Assembly (NCBI RefSeq): GCF_014859355.1
Contig: NZ_JACUUJ010000003.1
Span: 58,498 to 122,497, forward strand
Direction of reading: 5' to 3'
Length of the DNA: 64,000 nucleotides
DNA from: Yoonia sp.
GTDB lineage: Bacteria > Pseudomonadota > Alphaproteobacteria > Rhodobacterales > Rhodobacteraceae
Part shown: positions 43,531 through 52,608 of the stretch, piece after piece
Layout: the number at the start of each line of letters is the position of its first letter
Numbering within the stretch: position 1 is the first letter of the stretch
Translations under genes and position numbers: made by a program
Notes under the pieces: generated by a model
Told to the model about the DNA's origin: nothing
The model's input: the letters and a program-made list of their open reading frames with translations, nothing else
Databases searched by the model: none

Positions 43531-43902
43531 ATGAAACATCCGGTTGACATTCATGTCGGCAAACGCATCCGCCATCGCCGTTGGATGAACGGCACCACGC
43601 AACAGCAATTGGCTGAACAGGTCGGGATCAAGTTTCAGCAAATACAGAAATATGAAACGGGAATGAACCGTGTCAGCGCTTCACGGCTTTGGGACATTGC
43701 CAACGTCCTGCACGTTCCGGTATCCTTTTTCTTTGAAGGGCTGGATGCACAACCTGCGGCTGATGCCGGCAAATCAGATTTACCGGGGGATATCCTGACG
43801 GACAAGGAAGCATTGGAATTGCTGCGGTCCTATTATGCGATTCCGGAAAATCAGCGCCGTCGCCTGTTTGATCTGGCCCGTGTATTAAGCGAGGCGGCCT
43901 GA
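43531..43902 (+). CDS. XRE-family HTH regulator
   Basis: 123 aa. The HTH_3 domain (VGKRIRHRRWMNGTTQQQLA, then VGIKFQQIQKYETGMNRVSA and LWDIANVLHVPVSFFF) spans 9-70. A short C-terminal helical tail (LELLRSYYAIPENQRRRLFD) is typical of the compact Rhodobacterales XRE proteins. The DNA target is unknown. It lies 69 bases upstream of hisN, same strand, and may not be coupled. Confidence 0.9.
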   Translation: MKHPVDIHVGKRIRHRRWMNGTTQQQLAEQVGIKFQQIQKYETGMNRVSASRLWDIANVLHVPVSFFFEGLDAQPAADAGKSDLPGDILTDKEALELLRSYYAIPENQRRRLFDLARVLSEAA

Positions 43903-43971
43903 AAGGCCCCTTGACCACGGCATCGCGTGCAGGCTACCGCAGCGCCATAGGCCATGCGGATGGAGTGGGCG

Positions 43972-44781
43972 ATGCAACTGGACACGACAACACAAGCCGA
44001 TCTTGTCAGGGTGGCGCATTTGTTGGCCGATACCGCGCGGTCCGAAACGCTGCGGCTGTTTCGCACAAGTGATCTGGTCGCTGATGACAAGGGGGCAGAG
44101 GCCTTTGACCCGGTCACCGCGGCGGATCGTGCCGCTGAACAGGCTATGCGCGCTATTTTGGCCCGTGAACGCCCCTGTGATGCTGTCCTTGGCGAAGAAT
44201 TCGGTCCCACCAGCGGCACAACCGGCCTGACGTGGGTGCTGGACCCGATCGACGGCACCCGCGGTTACATGAGCGGGACACCAACATGGGGCGTTTTGGT
44301 GGCTGTTTCCGATGAAAGCGGCCCGCTGTTCGGGCTGATTGACCAGCCCTACATCGGCGAACGTTTTGTTGGTGGGTTCGGGCAGGCGGCGCTGAGCGGC
44401 CCGCACGGCCCGCAGGCGCTGCGCTGCCGGCAGGGCAGTTCTCTCGAGAGGGCGACCCTGATGACGACGTTTCCAGAGGTCGGCACGCCAGATGAAATGC
44501 GTGCATTTCGGGCGGTATCGGCACAGGCGCGGCTGACGCGTTATGGCATGGATTGCTATGCCTATGCGCTGTTGGCCGCCGGTCAGGTCGATCTGGTGAT
44601 CGAGGCGGGGTTGAACCCCTACGACATTCACGCCCCCATCGCCGTGATCAAGGCGGCAGGCGGGATCGTCACCGACTGGGCAGGTGGCCCGGCCCATGAT
44701 GGGGGGCGCGTGATTGCGGCTGCAAACCCTGTCGTGCATGCCGCCGCACTGGCTGTATTGCAGGCTGCCTTGCGTGACTGA
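43972..44781 (+). CDS. hisN: Histidinol-phosphatase (inositol monophosphatase family)
   Basis: 269 aa. IMPase-family metal motifs: VLGEEFG, then WVLDPIDGTRGYMSG (motif A), and YDIHAPIAVIKAAGGIVTDW (motif B, in the HisN form rather than WDxAA). MDCYAYALLAAGQVDLVIE is characteristic of HisN. It removes phosphate from histidinol phosphate in histidine synthesis; no other his genes are nearby. ATG 43972 has GGAG upstream; an in-frame ATG at 43954 also exists. It overlaps the deaminase gene by 8 bases. Confidence 0.85.
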   Translation: MQLDTTTQADLVRVAHLLADTARSETLRLFRTSDLVADDKGAEAFDPVTAADRAAEQAMRAILARERPCDAVLGEEFGPTSGTTGLTWVLDPIDGTRGYMSGTPTWGVLVAVSDESGPLFGLIDQPYIGERFVGGFGQAALSGPHGPQALRCRQGSSLERATLMTTFPEVGTPDEMRAFRAVSAQARLTRYGMDCYAYALLAAGQVDLVIEAGLNPYDIHAPIAVIKAAGGIVTDWAGGPAHDGGRVIAAANPVVHAAALAVLQAALRD

Positions 44782-46111
44782 CACGCTGATTCGCAATGCC
44801 ATGACCATCCTGACGATGGATGACGTCCGCAGCGAACTGGCGGGGGCCGACATAAGGATCAGCGGCGGGGTGATTACGGCCATCGGGCACGATTTGCCGA
44901 CCGACGGCTGTGCCATTGTCGATGCCACCGGCGCTGTTGTCACCCCCGGTCTGGTGAACACGCATCACCATCTTTACCAAACCCTGACGCGTGCGGTTCC
45001 TGGCGGGCAAGATGCGTTGTTGTTTGGCTGGCTGCAAACGCTCTATCCGATTTGGGCGCGCTTTGGCCCCGAGGAAATGTTCGTTTCGGCCCAGATCGGG
45101 CTGGCGGAACTGGCGCTGTCGGGCTGTTCGTTGACTTCGGATCACCTGTATCTTTTTCCAAACGGGTCGCGGCTGGATGACACGATTGCCGCCGCGGCAG
45201 AGGTCGGCCTGCGGTTTCACCCCACCCGTGGCGCGATGAGCATTGGCGAAAGTGCAGGCGGCCTGCCCCCCGATCTGCTGGTCGAGGATGAGGCGGCAAT
45301 TCTGAACGACTGCATCCGCGTCATTGATGCCTTTCACGACCCGAACCCAGGCGCGATGGTCCGCGTCGGTGTCGCCCCGTGCAGCCCATTTTCCGTGACC
45401 CGCGACCTGATGCGCGATGCCGCCCTGCTGGCCCGCGAAAAGGGCGTGATGCTGCACACCCATCTGGCGGAAAACGACGAAGATATCGCCTATAGCCTGG
45501 AAAAATTCGGCTGTCGTCCGGGGCAATATGCCGAAGATCTGGGCTGGACCGGCGATGATGTCTGGCATGCACATTGCGTCAAACTGGACGCGCAGGAAAT
45601 CAGCCTGTTCGCGCGCAGTCGCACCGGCGTGGCCCATTGCCCCTGTTCGAACTGTCGTTTGGGATCAGGCATCGCGCCGGTGCGTGCGATGCGTGATGCG
45701 GGCGTGCGCGTGGGCCTTGGTGTGGACGGATCGGCCAGTAATGACATCGGCAATCTGATGGGTGAGGCACGGCAGGCTATGCTGTTGCAACGCGTGCAGA
45801 ACGGGGCAGATGCCATGTCGGCGCGCGAGGCACTGGAAATTGCCACGCGTGGCGGGGCGCAGGTGCTGGGCCGCGATGATTGCGGGCAGATTGCCGTGGG
45901 CAAACGCGCCGATATCGCGATCTGGGATGCGCGCGCGGTGGAAAACGCTGGGTCTTGGGATGCGGCGGCACTGGTGCTGGCGGGGCCTGCCAAGGTGCGT
46001 GATTTGTTTGTCGAAGGGCGGCAGGTGGTGGCCGATGGCCAGATGACGACCCTTAATCTGGATGCAACGATTGCGCGACAGAATGCGCTGGCGGCAAGGT
46101 TGGCGGAATAG
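44774..46111 (+). CDS. 8-oxoguanine deaminase (amidohydrolase superfamily)
   Basis: 445 aa from GTG 44774, inside the end of hisN. Metal site VNTHHHLYQTLTRAV (HxH), THLAENDEDI (metal His with catalytic Glu region), WHAHCVKL, and GLGVDGSASNDIGNLM with the catalytic Asp. PLF-type loop DALLFGWLQTLYPIWARF is shared with 8-oxoguanine deaminases and the related AtzB/TrzN-type triazine hydrolases. The expected reaction is 8-oxoguanine to uric acid plus ammonia. A guanine deaminase gene 470 bases away supports a purine role. Confidence 0.83.
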   Translation: MTDTLIRNAMTILTMDDVRSELAGADIRISGGVITAIGHDLPTDGCAIVDATGAVVTPGLVNTHHHLYQTLTRAVPGGQDALLFGWLQTLYPIWARFGPEEMFVSAQIGLAELALSGCSLTSDHLYLFPNGSRLDDTIAAAAEVGLRFHPTRGAMSIGESAGGLPPDLLVEDEAAILNDCIRVIDAFHDPNPGAMVRVGVAPCSPFSVTRDLMRDAALLAREKGVMLHTHLAENDEDIAYSLEKFGCRPGQYAEDLGWTGDDVWHAHCVKLDAQEISLFARSRTGVAHCPCSNCRLGSGIAPVRAMRDAGVRVGLGVDGSASNDIGNLMGEARQAMLLQRVQNGADAMSAREALEIATRGGAQVLGRDDCGQIAVGKRADIAIWDARAVENAGSWDAAALVLAGPAKVRDLFVEGRQVVADGQMTTLNLDATIARQNALAARLAE

Positions 46112-46141
46112 GTCCGTAAAGTTGTTTGGAAAGGTGTGAAA

Positions 46142-46582
46142 ATGCGCAGGATGATGGCGGTATTGTATTTGGTTGCAATGGCGGCCTGTGGTGCGGTCAG
46201 CTCGATGGATGAACCTGTCAGCGCTAGTTTCGCCGCCGATCTGAACACATTCCGCAACAGTCAGGGGCAGGGCGCTGTTACCCCCGACCGCCGCCTGCAA
46301 CGCGCAGCCCTGGCCCATGCCAATGACATGGTGCAGCGCGATTATTTCGCCCACCAGTCGCCGGATGGCGGGCGGATGAGCGACCGCATCGCCGCCAGCG
46401 GTTATCGGGCTTGCGCCGCGGCGGAAAACATCGCCTTTGGCCAAAAGACCGAAGCCGCCGTTTTCGCCGCATGGCGCGAATCGGCCGGGCACCGGCGCAA
46501 CCTGCTGGGTAGCGCCTATGCCCATTATGGCTTGGGCCGGTCTGGCGACACTTGGGTGCTAGTGCTGGCGCGCAGTTGCTAG
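46142..46582 (+). CDS. CAP/SCP-domain lipoprotein
   Basis: 146 aa. Signal MRRMMAVLYLVAMAAC gives a lipobox VAMAAC. The CAP domain follows: FAADLNTFRNSQGQGAV, LQRAALAHANDMVQRDYFAH, AAAENIAFGQ and AWRESAGHRRNLL, with the family's His-Glu pairs. Bacterial CAP proteins are secreted; roles proposed include lipid binding and protease-like activity, none proven here. ATG 46142 has AAGG upstream. It overlaps guaD's 3' end by 4 bases. Confidence 0.83.
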   Translation: MRRMMAVLYLVAMAACGAVSSMDEPVSASFAADLNTFRNSQGQGAVTPDRRLQRAALAHANDMVQRDYFAHQSPDGGRMSDRIAASGYRACAAAENIAFGQKTEAAVFAAWRESAGHRRNLLGSAYAHYGLGRSGDTWVLVLARSC

Positions 46583-47865
46583 CGGCGCTTGCCCGCCACC
46601 CAGACATCGCGCACCGCGCGGTCGTCGCCCATCATGATCGTGGGAAAGAGCGCATCCCAGATGTCCTCTGCCCGCGCGCTGCGCTGGGCAATGGCAGGCG
46701 TTGACGCCAGATCAAGCACAACGATATCCGCCATCGCCCCCACCCCCAGATGGCCGATCTGCCCGCCCATATGCAACGCCCGCGCCGATCCTTCGGTCGC
46801 CAGCCACAGCAGTTGTGCGGGATGCAATGCGATGCCGCGCAACTGCCCGATTTCATAAGCCGCCGCCATCGTGCGCAGCATCGAAAACGATGATCCGCCG
46901 CCGGTATCCGTTGCCAGCCCGATGCGCAGACTGGCCTGCGCCAGCCTCATCAGATCAAACAGCCCCGACCCGATAAAGGTGTTCGATGTCGGGCAATGCA
47001 CCACGGCGGCGTCGATTTCGGCCAGCCTGTCCACCTCGCGGGGTTCCAGGTGGATCGCATGGCCATAAAGGCCGCGCGCACCCAGCAGGCCAAAGGTTTC
47101 ATAGGTGTCCAGATAGTCGCGGGCCGCGGGAAACAGATCGCGCACCCATGCGATTTCTGACAGTTGTTCGCTCAGATGCGTTTGCATCAGGCAATCGGGG
47201 TGTTCCGCCCAAAGCGCACCAAGGGCGGCCAGTTGGTCGGGGGTGGATGTGGGCGAAAACCGCGGTGTGATCGCGTATTGCGCACGCCCGACGCCGTGCC
47301 ATTTTTCCAACAGCGCCTTGCTGTCGTCATAGGCGGTTTGCGCGGTGTCGCGCAGGGTGTCGGGGGCGTTGCGGTCCATGCAGGTCTTGCCTGCAACAAC
47401 GGCCATGTTGCGCGCGGCGGCTGCGGTGAAAAACGCATCTACACTGGCAGGGTGGATGGTGCAGAAACTGGTCAGTGTCGTGGTGCCGTGATCCAGCGCC
47501 AGATCCAGCGTGCGCGCGGCCACATCGGCGGCATAGGCCGGATCGCCAAAGCGGGATTCCTCGGGGAAGGTATAGGTGTTCAGCCAGTCAATCAACTGCT
47601 TGCCCCAACTGGCGACGATACCGGTCTGGGGGTAATGCATATGGGCATCGACAAATCCCGCGCTGATCAGACCGTTGCCATAATCCGTGACGTTGGCGTC
47701 TTGGTGTGCGGCCCGCAACGCATCGGCCGCACCAACCGCAGCAATACGCCCGTCGATGATGCAAAGGGCGCCGCGCTGTTCATACCGGACAGCATCCGGC
47801 CAGTCGCCCAGCAGTGGATTGCCCGTAAAGCCAATCGTTTGGCCAAGTAAAAGATGTTTTGTCAT
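46579..47865 (-). CDS. guaD: Guanine deaminase
   Basis: 428 aa. Metal motif GFVDAHMHYPQTG (HxH), long helix LNTYTFPEESRFGDPAYAAD, FCTIHPASVDAFF, QTHLSEQLSEI (catalytic Glu region), GHAIHLEP and ATDTGGGSSFSML with the metal Asp: all as in bacterial GuaD. It converts guanine to xanthine and ammonia. Convergent with the CAP gene and paired with the 8-oxoguanine deaminase just beyond. Confidence 0.93.
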   Translation of the reverse strand: MTKHLLLGQTIGFTGNPLLGDWPDAVRYEQRGALCIIDGRIAAVGAADALRAAHQDANVTDYGNGLISAGFVDAHMHYPQTGIVASWGKQLIDWLNTYTFPEESRFGDPAYAADVAARTLDLALDHGTTTLTSFCTIHPASVDAFFTAAAARNMAVVAGKTCMDRNAPDTLRDTAQTAYDDSKALLEKWHGVGRAQYAITPRFSPTSTPDQLAALGALWAEHPDCLMQTHLSEQLSEIAWVRDLFPAARDYLDTYETFGLLGARGLYGHAIHLEPREVDRLAEIDAAVVHCPTSNTFIGSGLFDLMRLAQASLRIGLATDTGGGSSFSMLRTMAAAYEIGQLRGIALHPAQLLWLATEGSARALHMGGQIGHLGVGAMADIVVLDLASTPAIAQRSARAEDIWDALFPTIMMGDDRAVRDVWVAGKRR

Positions 47866-47965
47866 ATCGCGACCTTATGATCCCGCCAACGCGCCGTAAA
47901 TCAAGGAATCGCGTTGTCACCTTGGGCCAGTTGTTTATGTTCCCACAAGCAAAGAGGGGTGCACG

Positions 47966-49339
47966 ATGGCCGATCCGACCGAGAACGACGAAGAGGAAGT
48001 CTTTGGCATCACCGATCGCCTGATCGCCGAGGTTATGGATGCCGTGGCCGACGATGCGCCAGCGACGATTGACGCCTTGCTGGAACCGCTGCACCCCGCC
48101 GACATCGCGCATTTGCTGGAACAGATCGACAGCCGCGACCGCCGCGCCTTGCTGACCGTGTGGAAAGGCGGGATGGACGGCGATATCCTGTCGGAATTGA
48201 ACGAGCAAATCCGCGAAGAGGTCATCAAGCAGCTTGCACCCTCGGAACTGGCCGAGGCCGTGCGCGATCTGGACAGCGATGATGTGGTCGATCTTGTCGA
48301 ATACCTCGACGACGCGCAGCAAGAGGCCGTTCTGGACGCGCTGGAAGCCGGCGACAGGGTCGTTATCGAACAGGCGCTGTCCTATCCAGAGGAATCGGCC
48401 GGGCGGCACATGCAATCCGAACTGGTGCGTGCGCCCGAACATTGGACCGTCGGCGATGCCATTGATTACATGCGCTCTGACGTGGTGTTGCCCGATCAGT
48501 TCTACCATGTGATCCTTGTCGATCCCCGGCTCAAGGCGGTGGGTTATGTGACTTTGGGCCGCATCCTCAGCAATCCGCGCAGCACACCGCTGATTGATCT
48601 GGCAGAAGACAGTTTTCGCACCTTTCACGTGGAACAGGACGTGGAAGAGGTGGCGCATGCGATCAACCACTATCACATGATCACGGCCCCCGTCGTGGAC
48701 GATGACGACCGGATCGTGGGCGTGATCACCATAGACGACGCCATGGCGTTTCTGGAAGAAGAAGCAGAAGAAGACATCCTGCGCCTTGCTGGTGTGGGCG
48801 AAGGCAGCCTGTCGGATTCCGTTCTGCAAACCACGCGCTGGCGGTTGCCATGGCTTGGGGTGAACCTGCTGACGGCAATTCTGGCATCGCTTGTTATTTC
48901 ACTGTTCGAGGAAACGATTGCCGGATTGGTTGCGCTTGCCGTTTTGATGCCGATCGTTGCGTCGATGGGCGGCAATGCGGGCACGCAATCCCTGACAGTG
49001 GCAGTGCGCGCGATTGCAACCCGCGATATCACATCATCGAACGTCTGGCGCGTGATCCGCCGCGAAATTCTGGTTGGCTTGATCAACGGGATGATCTTTG
49101 CGCTGGTGATGGGGCTTGTGGGATTGGCCTGGTTCGGCTCGCCCATGTTGGGGGCGGTGATCGGCGTGGCGATGGTGTTCAACCTTGTCGTGGCGGGGCT
49201 GGCGGGCACTGTTGTGCCGATTGTGCTGGACAAGATCGGCATTGATCCGGCGCTTGCCTCTGGCACCTTTGTGACGACGGTGACCGATGTCGTGGGCTTT
49301 TTTGCCTTCCTTGGGTTAGCGGCGGTATGGCTGATATGA
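47966..49339 (+). CDS. mgtE: Magnesium transporter MgtE
   Basis: 457 aa in the order of MgtE: acidic N-domain with helical repeats (LHPADIAHLLEQIDSRDRRA), tandem CBS domains (about 135-260, VGYVTLGRILS, VVDDDDRIVGVITIDDAM), then five membrane helices containing PIVASMGGNAGTQSLT and ASGTFVTTVTDVVGFFAFLG, which line the Mg pore. Mg-gated channel of the inner membrane. RBS GAGGGG before the ATG. It overlaps the 5-FTHF cyclo-ligase by 13 bases. Confidence 0.96.
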   Translation: MADPTENDEEEVFGITDRLIAEVMDAVADDAPATIDALLEPLHPADIAHLLEQIDSRDRRALLTVWKGGMDGDILSELNEQIREEVIKQLAPSELAEAVRDLDSDDVVDLVEYLDDAQQEAVLDALEAGDRVVIEQALSYPEESAGRHMQSELVRAPEHWTVGDAIDYMRSDVVLPDQFYHVILVDPRLKAVGYVTLGRILSNPRSTPLIDLAEDSFRTFHVEQDVEEVAHAINHYHMITAPVVDDDDRIVGVITIDDAMAFLEEEAEEDILRLAGVGEGSLSDSVLQTTRWRLPWLGVNLLTAILASLVISLFEETIAGLVALAVLMPIVASMGGNAGTQSLTVAVRAIATRDITSSNVWRVIRREILVGLINGMIFALVMGLVGLAWFGSPMLGAVIGVAMVFNLVVAGLAGTVVPIVLDKIGIDPALASGTFVTTVTDVVGFFAFLGLAAVWLI

Positions 49340-49878
49340 TCGACAAATCTGCCGCCCGCACTGCGGCTTTCGCACGGCGCGCGCAGGTACATGCCACCGG
49401 GCAGGGCACCGCCGCGTATCTGAGTGCCGTGCTGGCGGGGTATCGTGGTGTGCCTTTGTCGGGCTATATGGCGATGCGCACGGAAATTGACCCGACTGCA
49501 GCGATGGCGGAAGCCGCCGCACATGGCCCTGTCGGCGTGCCGGTGATCATGGGCAAGGGCCTGCCGTTGCAGTTTCGCCTGTGGGAGCCGGGGTGCACCA
49601 TGGTGCCGGGGCCATTCGGCGCACAGATCCCTGCAAGCGGTGATTGGATGCAGCCCGAAATCGTCATCGTGCCGCTGGTGGCCTTTGACCGGCGCGGCGG
49701 GCGATTGGGTTATGGCGGGGGGTTTTATGATCGCACGCTGGAACTGCTGCGCAGCCGACGGCCCACCTTGGCCATCGGCTTTGCCTATGCCGCGCAGCAA
49801 GACAGCGATTTGCCGCTGGAGCCAACCGATCAACCGCTTGATCTGATCGTGACGGAACAGGGCGTGATCACGCCCTGA
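49327..49878 (+). CDS. 5-formyltetrahydrofolate cyclo-ligase
   Basis: 183 aa. The diagnostic RLGYGGGFYDRTLELL (substrate and ATP site) and IVPLVAFDRRG are present, with the N-terminal helical pair and MAMRTEIDPTAAMAEA. It converts 5-formyl-THF to 5,10-methenyl-THF with ATP. Two starts fit: ATG 49327 or ATG 49336, which overlaps the mgtE stop as ATGA. Both couple it to mgtE. Confidence 0.92.
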   Translation: MADMIDKSAARTAAFARRAQVHATGQGTAAYLSAVLAGYRGVPLSGYMAMRTEIDPTAAMAEAAAHGPVGVPVIMGKGLPLQFRLWEPGCTMVPGPFGAQIPASGDWMQPEIVIVPLVAFDRRGGRLGYGGGFYDRTLELLRSRRPTLAIGFAYAAQQDSDLPLEPTDQPLDLIVTEQGVITP

Positions 49879-49914
49879 CGCTTCTTTGTCGTTCAAATAT
49901 CCCCGCAGGGTGCC

Positions 49915-49934
49915 ACAAATTTCGCGAAATTTGT
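49915..49934. repeat. 20-bp perfect palindrome ACAAATTTCGCGAAATTTGT
   Basis: Lies in the 77-base gap between convergent 5-FTHF cyclo-ligase and yebC. Shares the 16-bp core AAATTTCGCGAAATTT with 34651-34672 while the outer bases differ but stay self-complementary, as expected if the fold rather than the flank is maintained. Confidence 0.8.
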
Positions 49935-49955
49935 CTTGCCGCTCAGCAGCGTGCG

Positions 49956-50705
49956 TCAGCTGTTGGAAAAGGCTTCCATCACCTCGTCCGAGGCCTCGAA
50001 ATTGGCGGTAACGCGCTGCACGTCGTCGTCCTCTTCCAGCGTATCAAGCAGCTTCATCAGCTTGGTCAGCCCGTCCAGATCAAGCTCTGTCGTGATGTTG
50101 GGCTGCCAAATCAGCTTGGTCGATTCCGATTCGCCCAAAGTCGCCTCTAATGCGGTAGCGACTTCGTTCAGATCGGTGTCGGCGCAGATGATCACGTGAT
50201 TTTCATCGTCGCTTTGCACGTCTTCAGCACCAGCTTCGATTGCGGCCATCATCACCGTGTCAGCGTCACCAACGGATGCAGGGTAAACTACCTGCCCCTT
50301 GCGGTCGAACATGAAACCGACAGACCCGGTTTCACCCAGGTTGCCACCGTTCTTGGAAAAGGTTGACCGCACTGTCGATGCGGTGCGGTTGCGGTTGTCG
50401 GTCATCGTTTCCACAATCACCGCAACCCCGCCGGGGCCATAGCCTTCATAACGGATTTCATCATAGTTTTCCGCATCCCCACCTTGGGATTTCTTGATCG
50501 CGCGGTCGATCACATCCTTGGGCACGGAACTTGATTTCGCTTCCTTAACGGCAAGACGCAGGCGCGGGTTCTTGTCGGGGTCCGGGTCGCCCATCTTGGC
50601 GGCTACGGTAATTTCCTTGGCCAGCTTGGAAAACAGCTTGGATCGCAGTTTATCCTGACGCCCTTTGCGGTGCTGGATATTTGCCCATTTTGAGTGGCCG
50701 GCCAT
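49956..50705 (-). CDS. yebC: YebC/PmpR-family protein
   Basis: 249 aa. [20 protein letters not shown] and the [38 protein letters not shown] and [11 protein letters not shown] blocks are all canonical, full length. Members are described as transcription regulators or, more recently, as factors that help ribosomes through difficult sequences. Convergent with the cyclo-ligase gene; no ruv genes follow in this window. Confidence 0.96.
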   Translation of the reverse strand: MAGHSKWANIQHRKGRQDKLRSKLFSKLAKEITVAAKMGDPDPDKNPRLRLAVKEAKSSSVPKDVIDRAIKKSQGGDAENYDEIRYEGYGPGGVAVIVETMTDNRNRTASTVRSTFSKNGGNLGETGSVGFMFDRKGQVVYPASVGDADTVMMAAIEAGAEDVQSDDENHVIICADTDLNEVATALEATLGESESTKLIWQPNITTELDLDGLTKLMKLLDTLEEDDDVQRVTANFEASDEVMEAFSNS

Positions 50706-50778
50706 CGGAAACCTCGTCGGATGTGGTGGAAATCTGCGCCTCTATACGGCAAGGGCAGGGGCGCCTGCAACCCACGCC

Positions 50779-52560
50779 CTAAAGCGGCCAGATATAAGGG
50801 ATGACAAAAGCAACGATCGGGGCCAGGGTGATGTTCAGCGGTATTCCGAATTTCAGGAAATCGGCAAACCGATACCCCCCCGGCCCGTAAACCAGCGTGT
50901 TTGTCTGATACCCGATGGGTGTGGCAAAACTGGCACTGGCTGCTAACATGACCGCCACGACCAGCGGGCGGGCATCCACCCCCAATGCGCTGGCCAGCCC
51001 GATTACGATGGGCGTCATCACGACAGCAACCGCGTTGTTTGATACCAGTTCGGTCAGCAGGCTGGACAGGCCATAGACGGCCAGCACCACAAAGAACGGC
51101 GGCAGCACAAGCATGAAAGGCGAAACAGCATTTGCGATCGCTGATACCGCGCCAGAGGATTCCAGCGCCGAGCCGACGCCAAGCATGGCAAAGATCAGCG
51201 CCAAAAGGCGGCCATCAATGAATGAAAATGCCTCTTCTGCATCAATGCAGCCTGTCATCAAGACGACAGTGACACCTAACATGGCCAGCAGCAGGATGGG
51301 TGCGACCCCAAGCGCGGCCAACACGACCACACCCAAAAGCGTCACGATGGCGATGGGGGCATGCCCGCGCCGGTAGGCCCGCTGCGACGGTTTTGATACA
51401 TCGCCAAGGTTCATATCTTCGGCCAGGCGCTGGATATCTTCGGGCGCGCCTTCCAACAGCAATGTGTCACCGACGCGCACAACGATGTCATCCATCTGTT
51501 GGGCGATATTGATATCGCGCCGATGCACGGCCAGCGTATAAACCGCATAGTGCCGCCGCAGCCGCAGTGCCCCCAGCCGCCGGCCAATCATCTTGCAATT
51601 GGGGGTGATCAGCACTTCGACAGTTGTGGTTTCCACCGTCGAAACCTGATCGACGCGGCGCAGATCCTTGGTGGCCTGCAATGACAACAGTTCGGACATT
51701 TCGGTGCGTAGCACGACCCTGTCACCCATCTGTAATTCGACGCCTTCCAAATTGCGCCGCAGTGATTTGTCGCCGCGCACGACATCAATCAGCCGCACAC
51801 CGTCACGCTTGAACAACTGGATCCCCGTCACGTCGCGCCCGATCAGGTTGCTGTCGGGGGGGATTACCGCCTCGGTGAAAAACCGCATTTTTGACCGGTC
51901 CGACAGCATGGTCGCGATGCTGGGGCGGTCGGGCAGCAGGCGCGGCCCCATGACGTAAAGATACAGAAAGGTCCAGATCATCACGACCAGACCCAACGGC
52001 ATGATTTCGAGAATGCCAAAGGGTTCCAGCCCCGACGCCCGCGCGACCCCGTCAACCAGCAGGTTGGTCGAAGTGCCAATCAGCGTCAGCGTGCCACCGA
52101 CAATGGCCGCATAGCTAAGCGGAATCAGCAGCTTGCTGGCAGATGTTCCCAATGTGCGCGCAAGCTGCACAAAGACCGGGATCATCACGACGACCAGCGG
52201 CGTGTTGTTCATAACTGCGCTGCCCAATGCCACGAAAATCAGACCACCGCCAATCGCGCGCGTCGGGCTGACCTTGGCCTGCCGTTCGGCCAGTTGGGTC
52301 ATGGCATGCAATGCCCCGGTGCGCACCAGGGCGCCGACAATGATGAACATCGCCGCAATTGTCCATGGTGCGGGGTTGGACAGGGATCTGACCGCATCCT
52401 GATAGGGCAGCACACCGCTGATCAGCAGGATCGACACCCCGATCAGGGCCACGACTTCTGTCGGGTAAGTTTCGCGCATGAACATCACGAACATCGCGAT
52501 AATGACGGCGAGCGTCAGAAATGCAGATTGCGTCTGGCTGAGCTGGGGCAGGCTATCCAT
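50779..52560 (-). CDS. SLC13-family permease with TrkA-C domains
   Basis: 593 aa. N-terminal transmembrane bundle of the ArsB/NhaD/SLC13 fold (VMNNTPLVVVMIPVFVQLAR, then LIPLSYAAIVGGTLTLIGTSTNL), two cytosolic RCK_C (TrkA-C) domains (about 205-380), then a second membrane bundle (LLTELVSNNAVAVVMTPIVIG with the mirrored SNT-like motif). This layout is common in marine bacteria, some being sulfate or organic-acid carriers; the substrate is unknown. Single gene. Confidence 0.9.
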   Translation of the reverse strand: MDSLPQLSQTQSAFLTLAVIIAMFVMFMRETYPTEVVALIGVSILLISGVLPYQDAVRSLSNPAPWTIAAMFIIVGALVRTGALHAMTQLAERQAKVSPTRAIGGGLIFVALGSAVMNNTPLVVVMIPVFVQLARTLGTSASKLLIPLSYAAIVGGTLTLIGTSTNLLVDGVARASGLEPFGILEIMPLGLVVMIWTFLYLYVMGPRLLPDRPSIATMLSDRSKMRFFTEAVIPPDSNLIGRDVTGIQLFKRDGVRLIDVVRGDKSLRRNLEGVELQMGDRVVLRTEMSELLSLQATKDLRRVDQVSTVETTTVEVLITPNCKMIGRRLGALRLRRHYAVYTLAVHRRDINIAQQMDDIVVRVGDTLLLEGAPEDIQRLAEDMNLGDVSKPSQRAYRRGHAPIAIVTLLGVVVLAALGVAPILLLAMLGVTVVLMTGCIDAEEAFSFIDGRLLALIFAMLGVGSALESSGAVSAIANAVSPFMLVLPPFFVVLAVYGLSSLLTELVSNNAVAVVMTPIVIGLASALGVDARPLVVAVMLAASASFATPIGYQTNTLVYGPGGYRFADFLKFGIPLNITLAPIVAFVIPYIWPL

Positions 52561-52608
52561 AGTTCACAGTCTTACGGAAGGCCCTGTCCGGGGCAAGCAC
52601 AACCCGCC

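Noticed and set aside
43420..43641. 73-codon minus-strand frame near the XRE gene
   Set aside because: Overlaps the XRE gene antisense and has no supporting features.
47780..48829. 349-codon minus-strand open frame
   Set aside because: Shadow of mgtE, which is clearly real on the other strand.
48673..49896. 407-codon minus-strand open frame
   Set aside because: Antisense to mgtE and the 5-FTHF cyclo-ligase; composition is Arg/Pro/Thr-rich without motifs.
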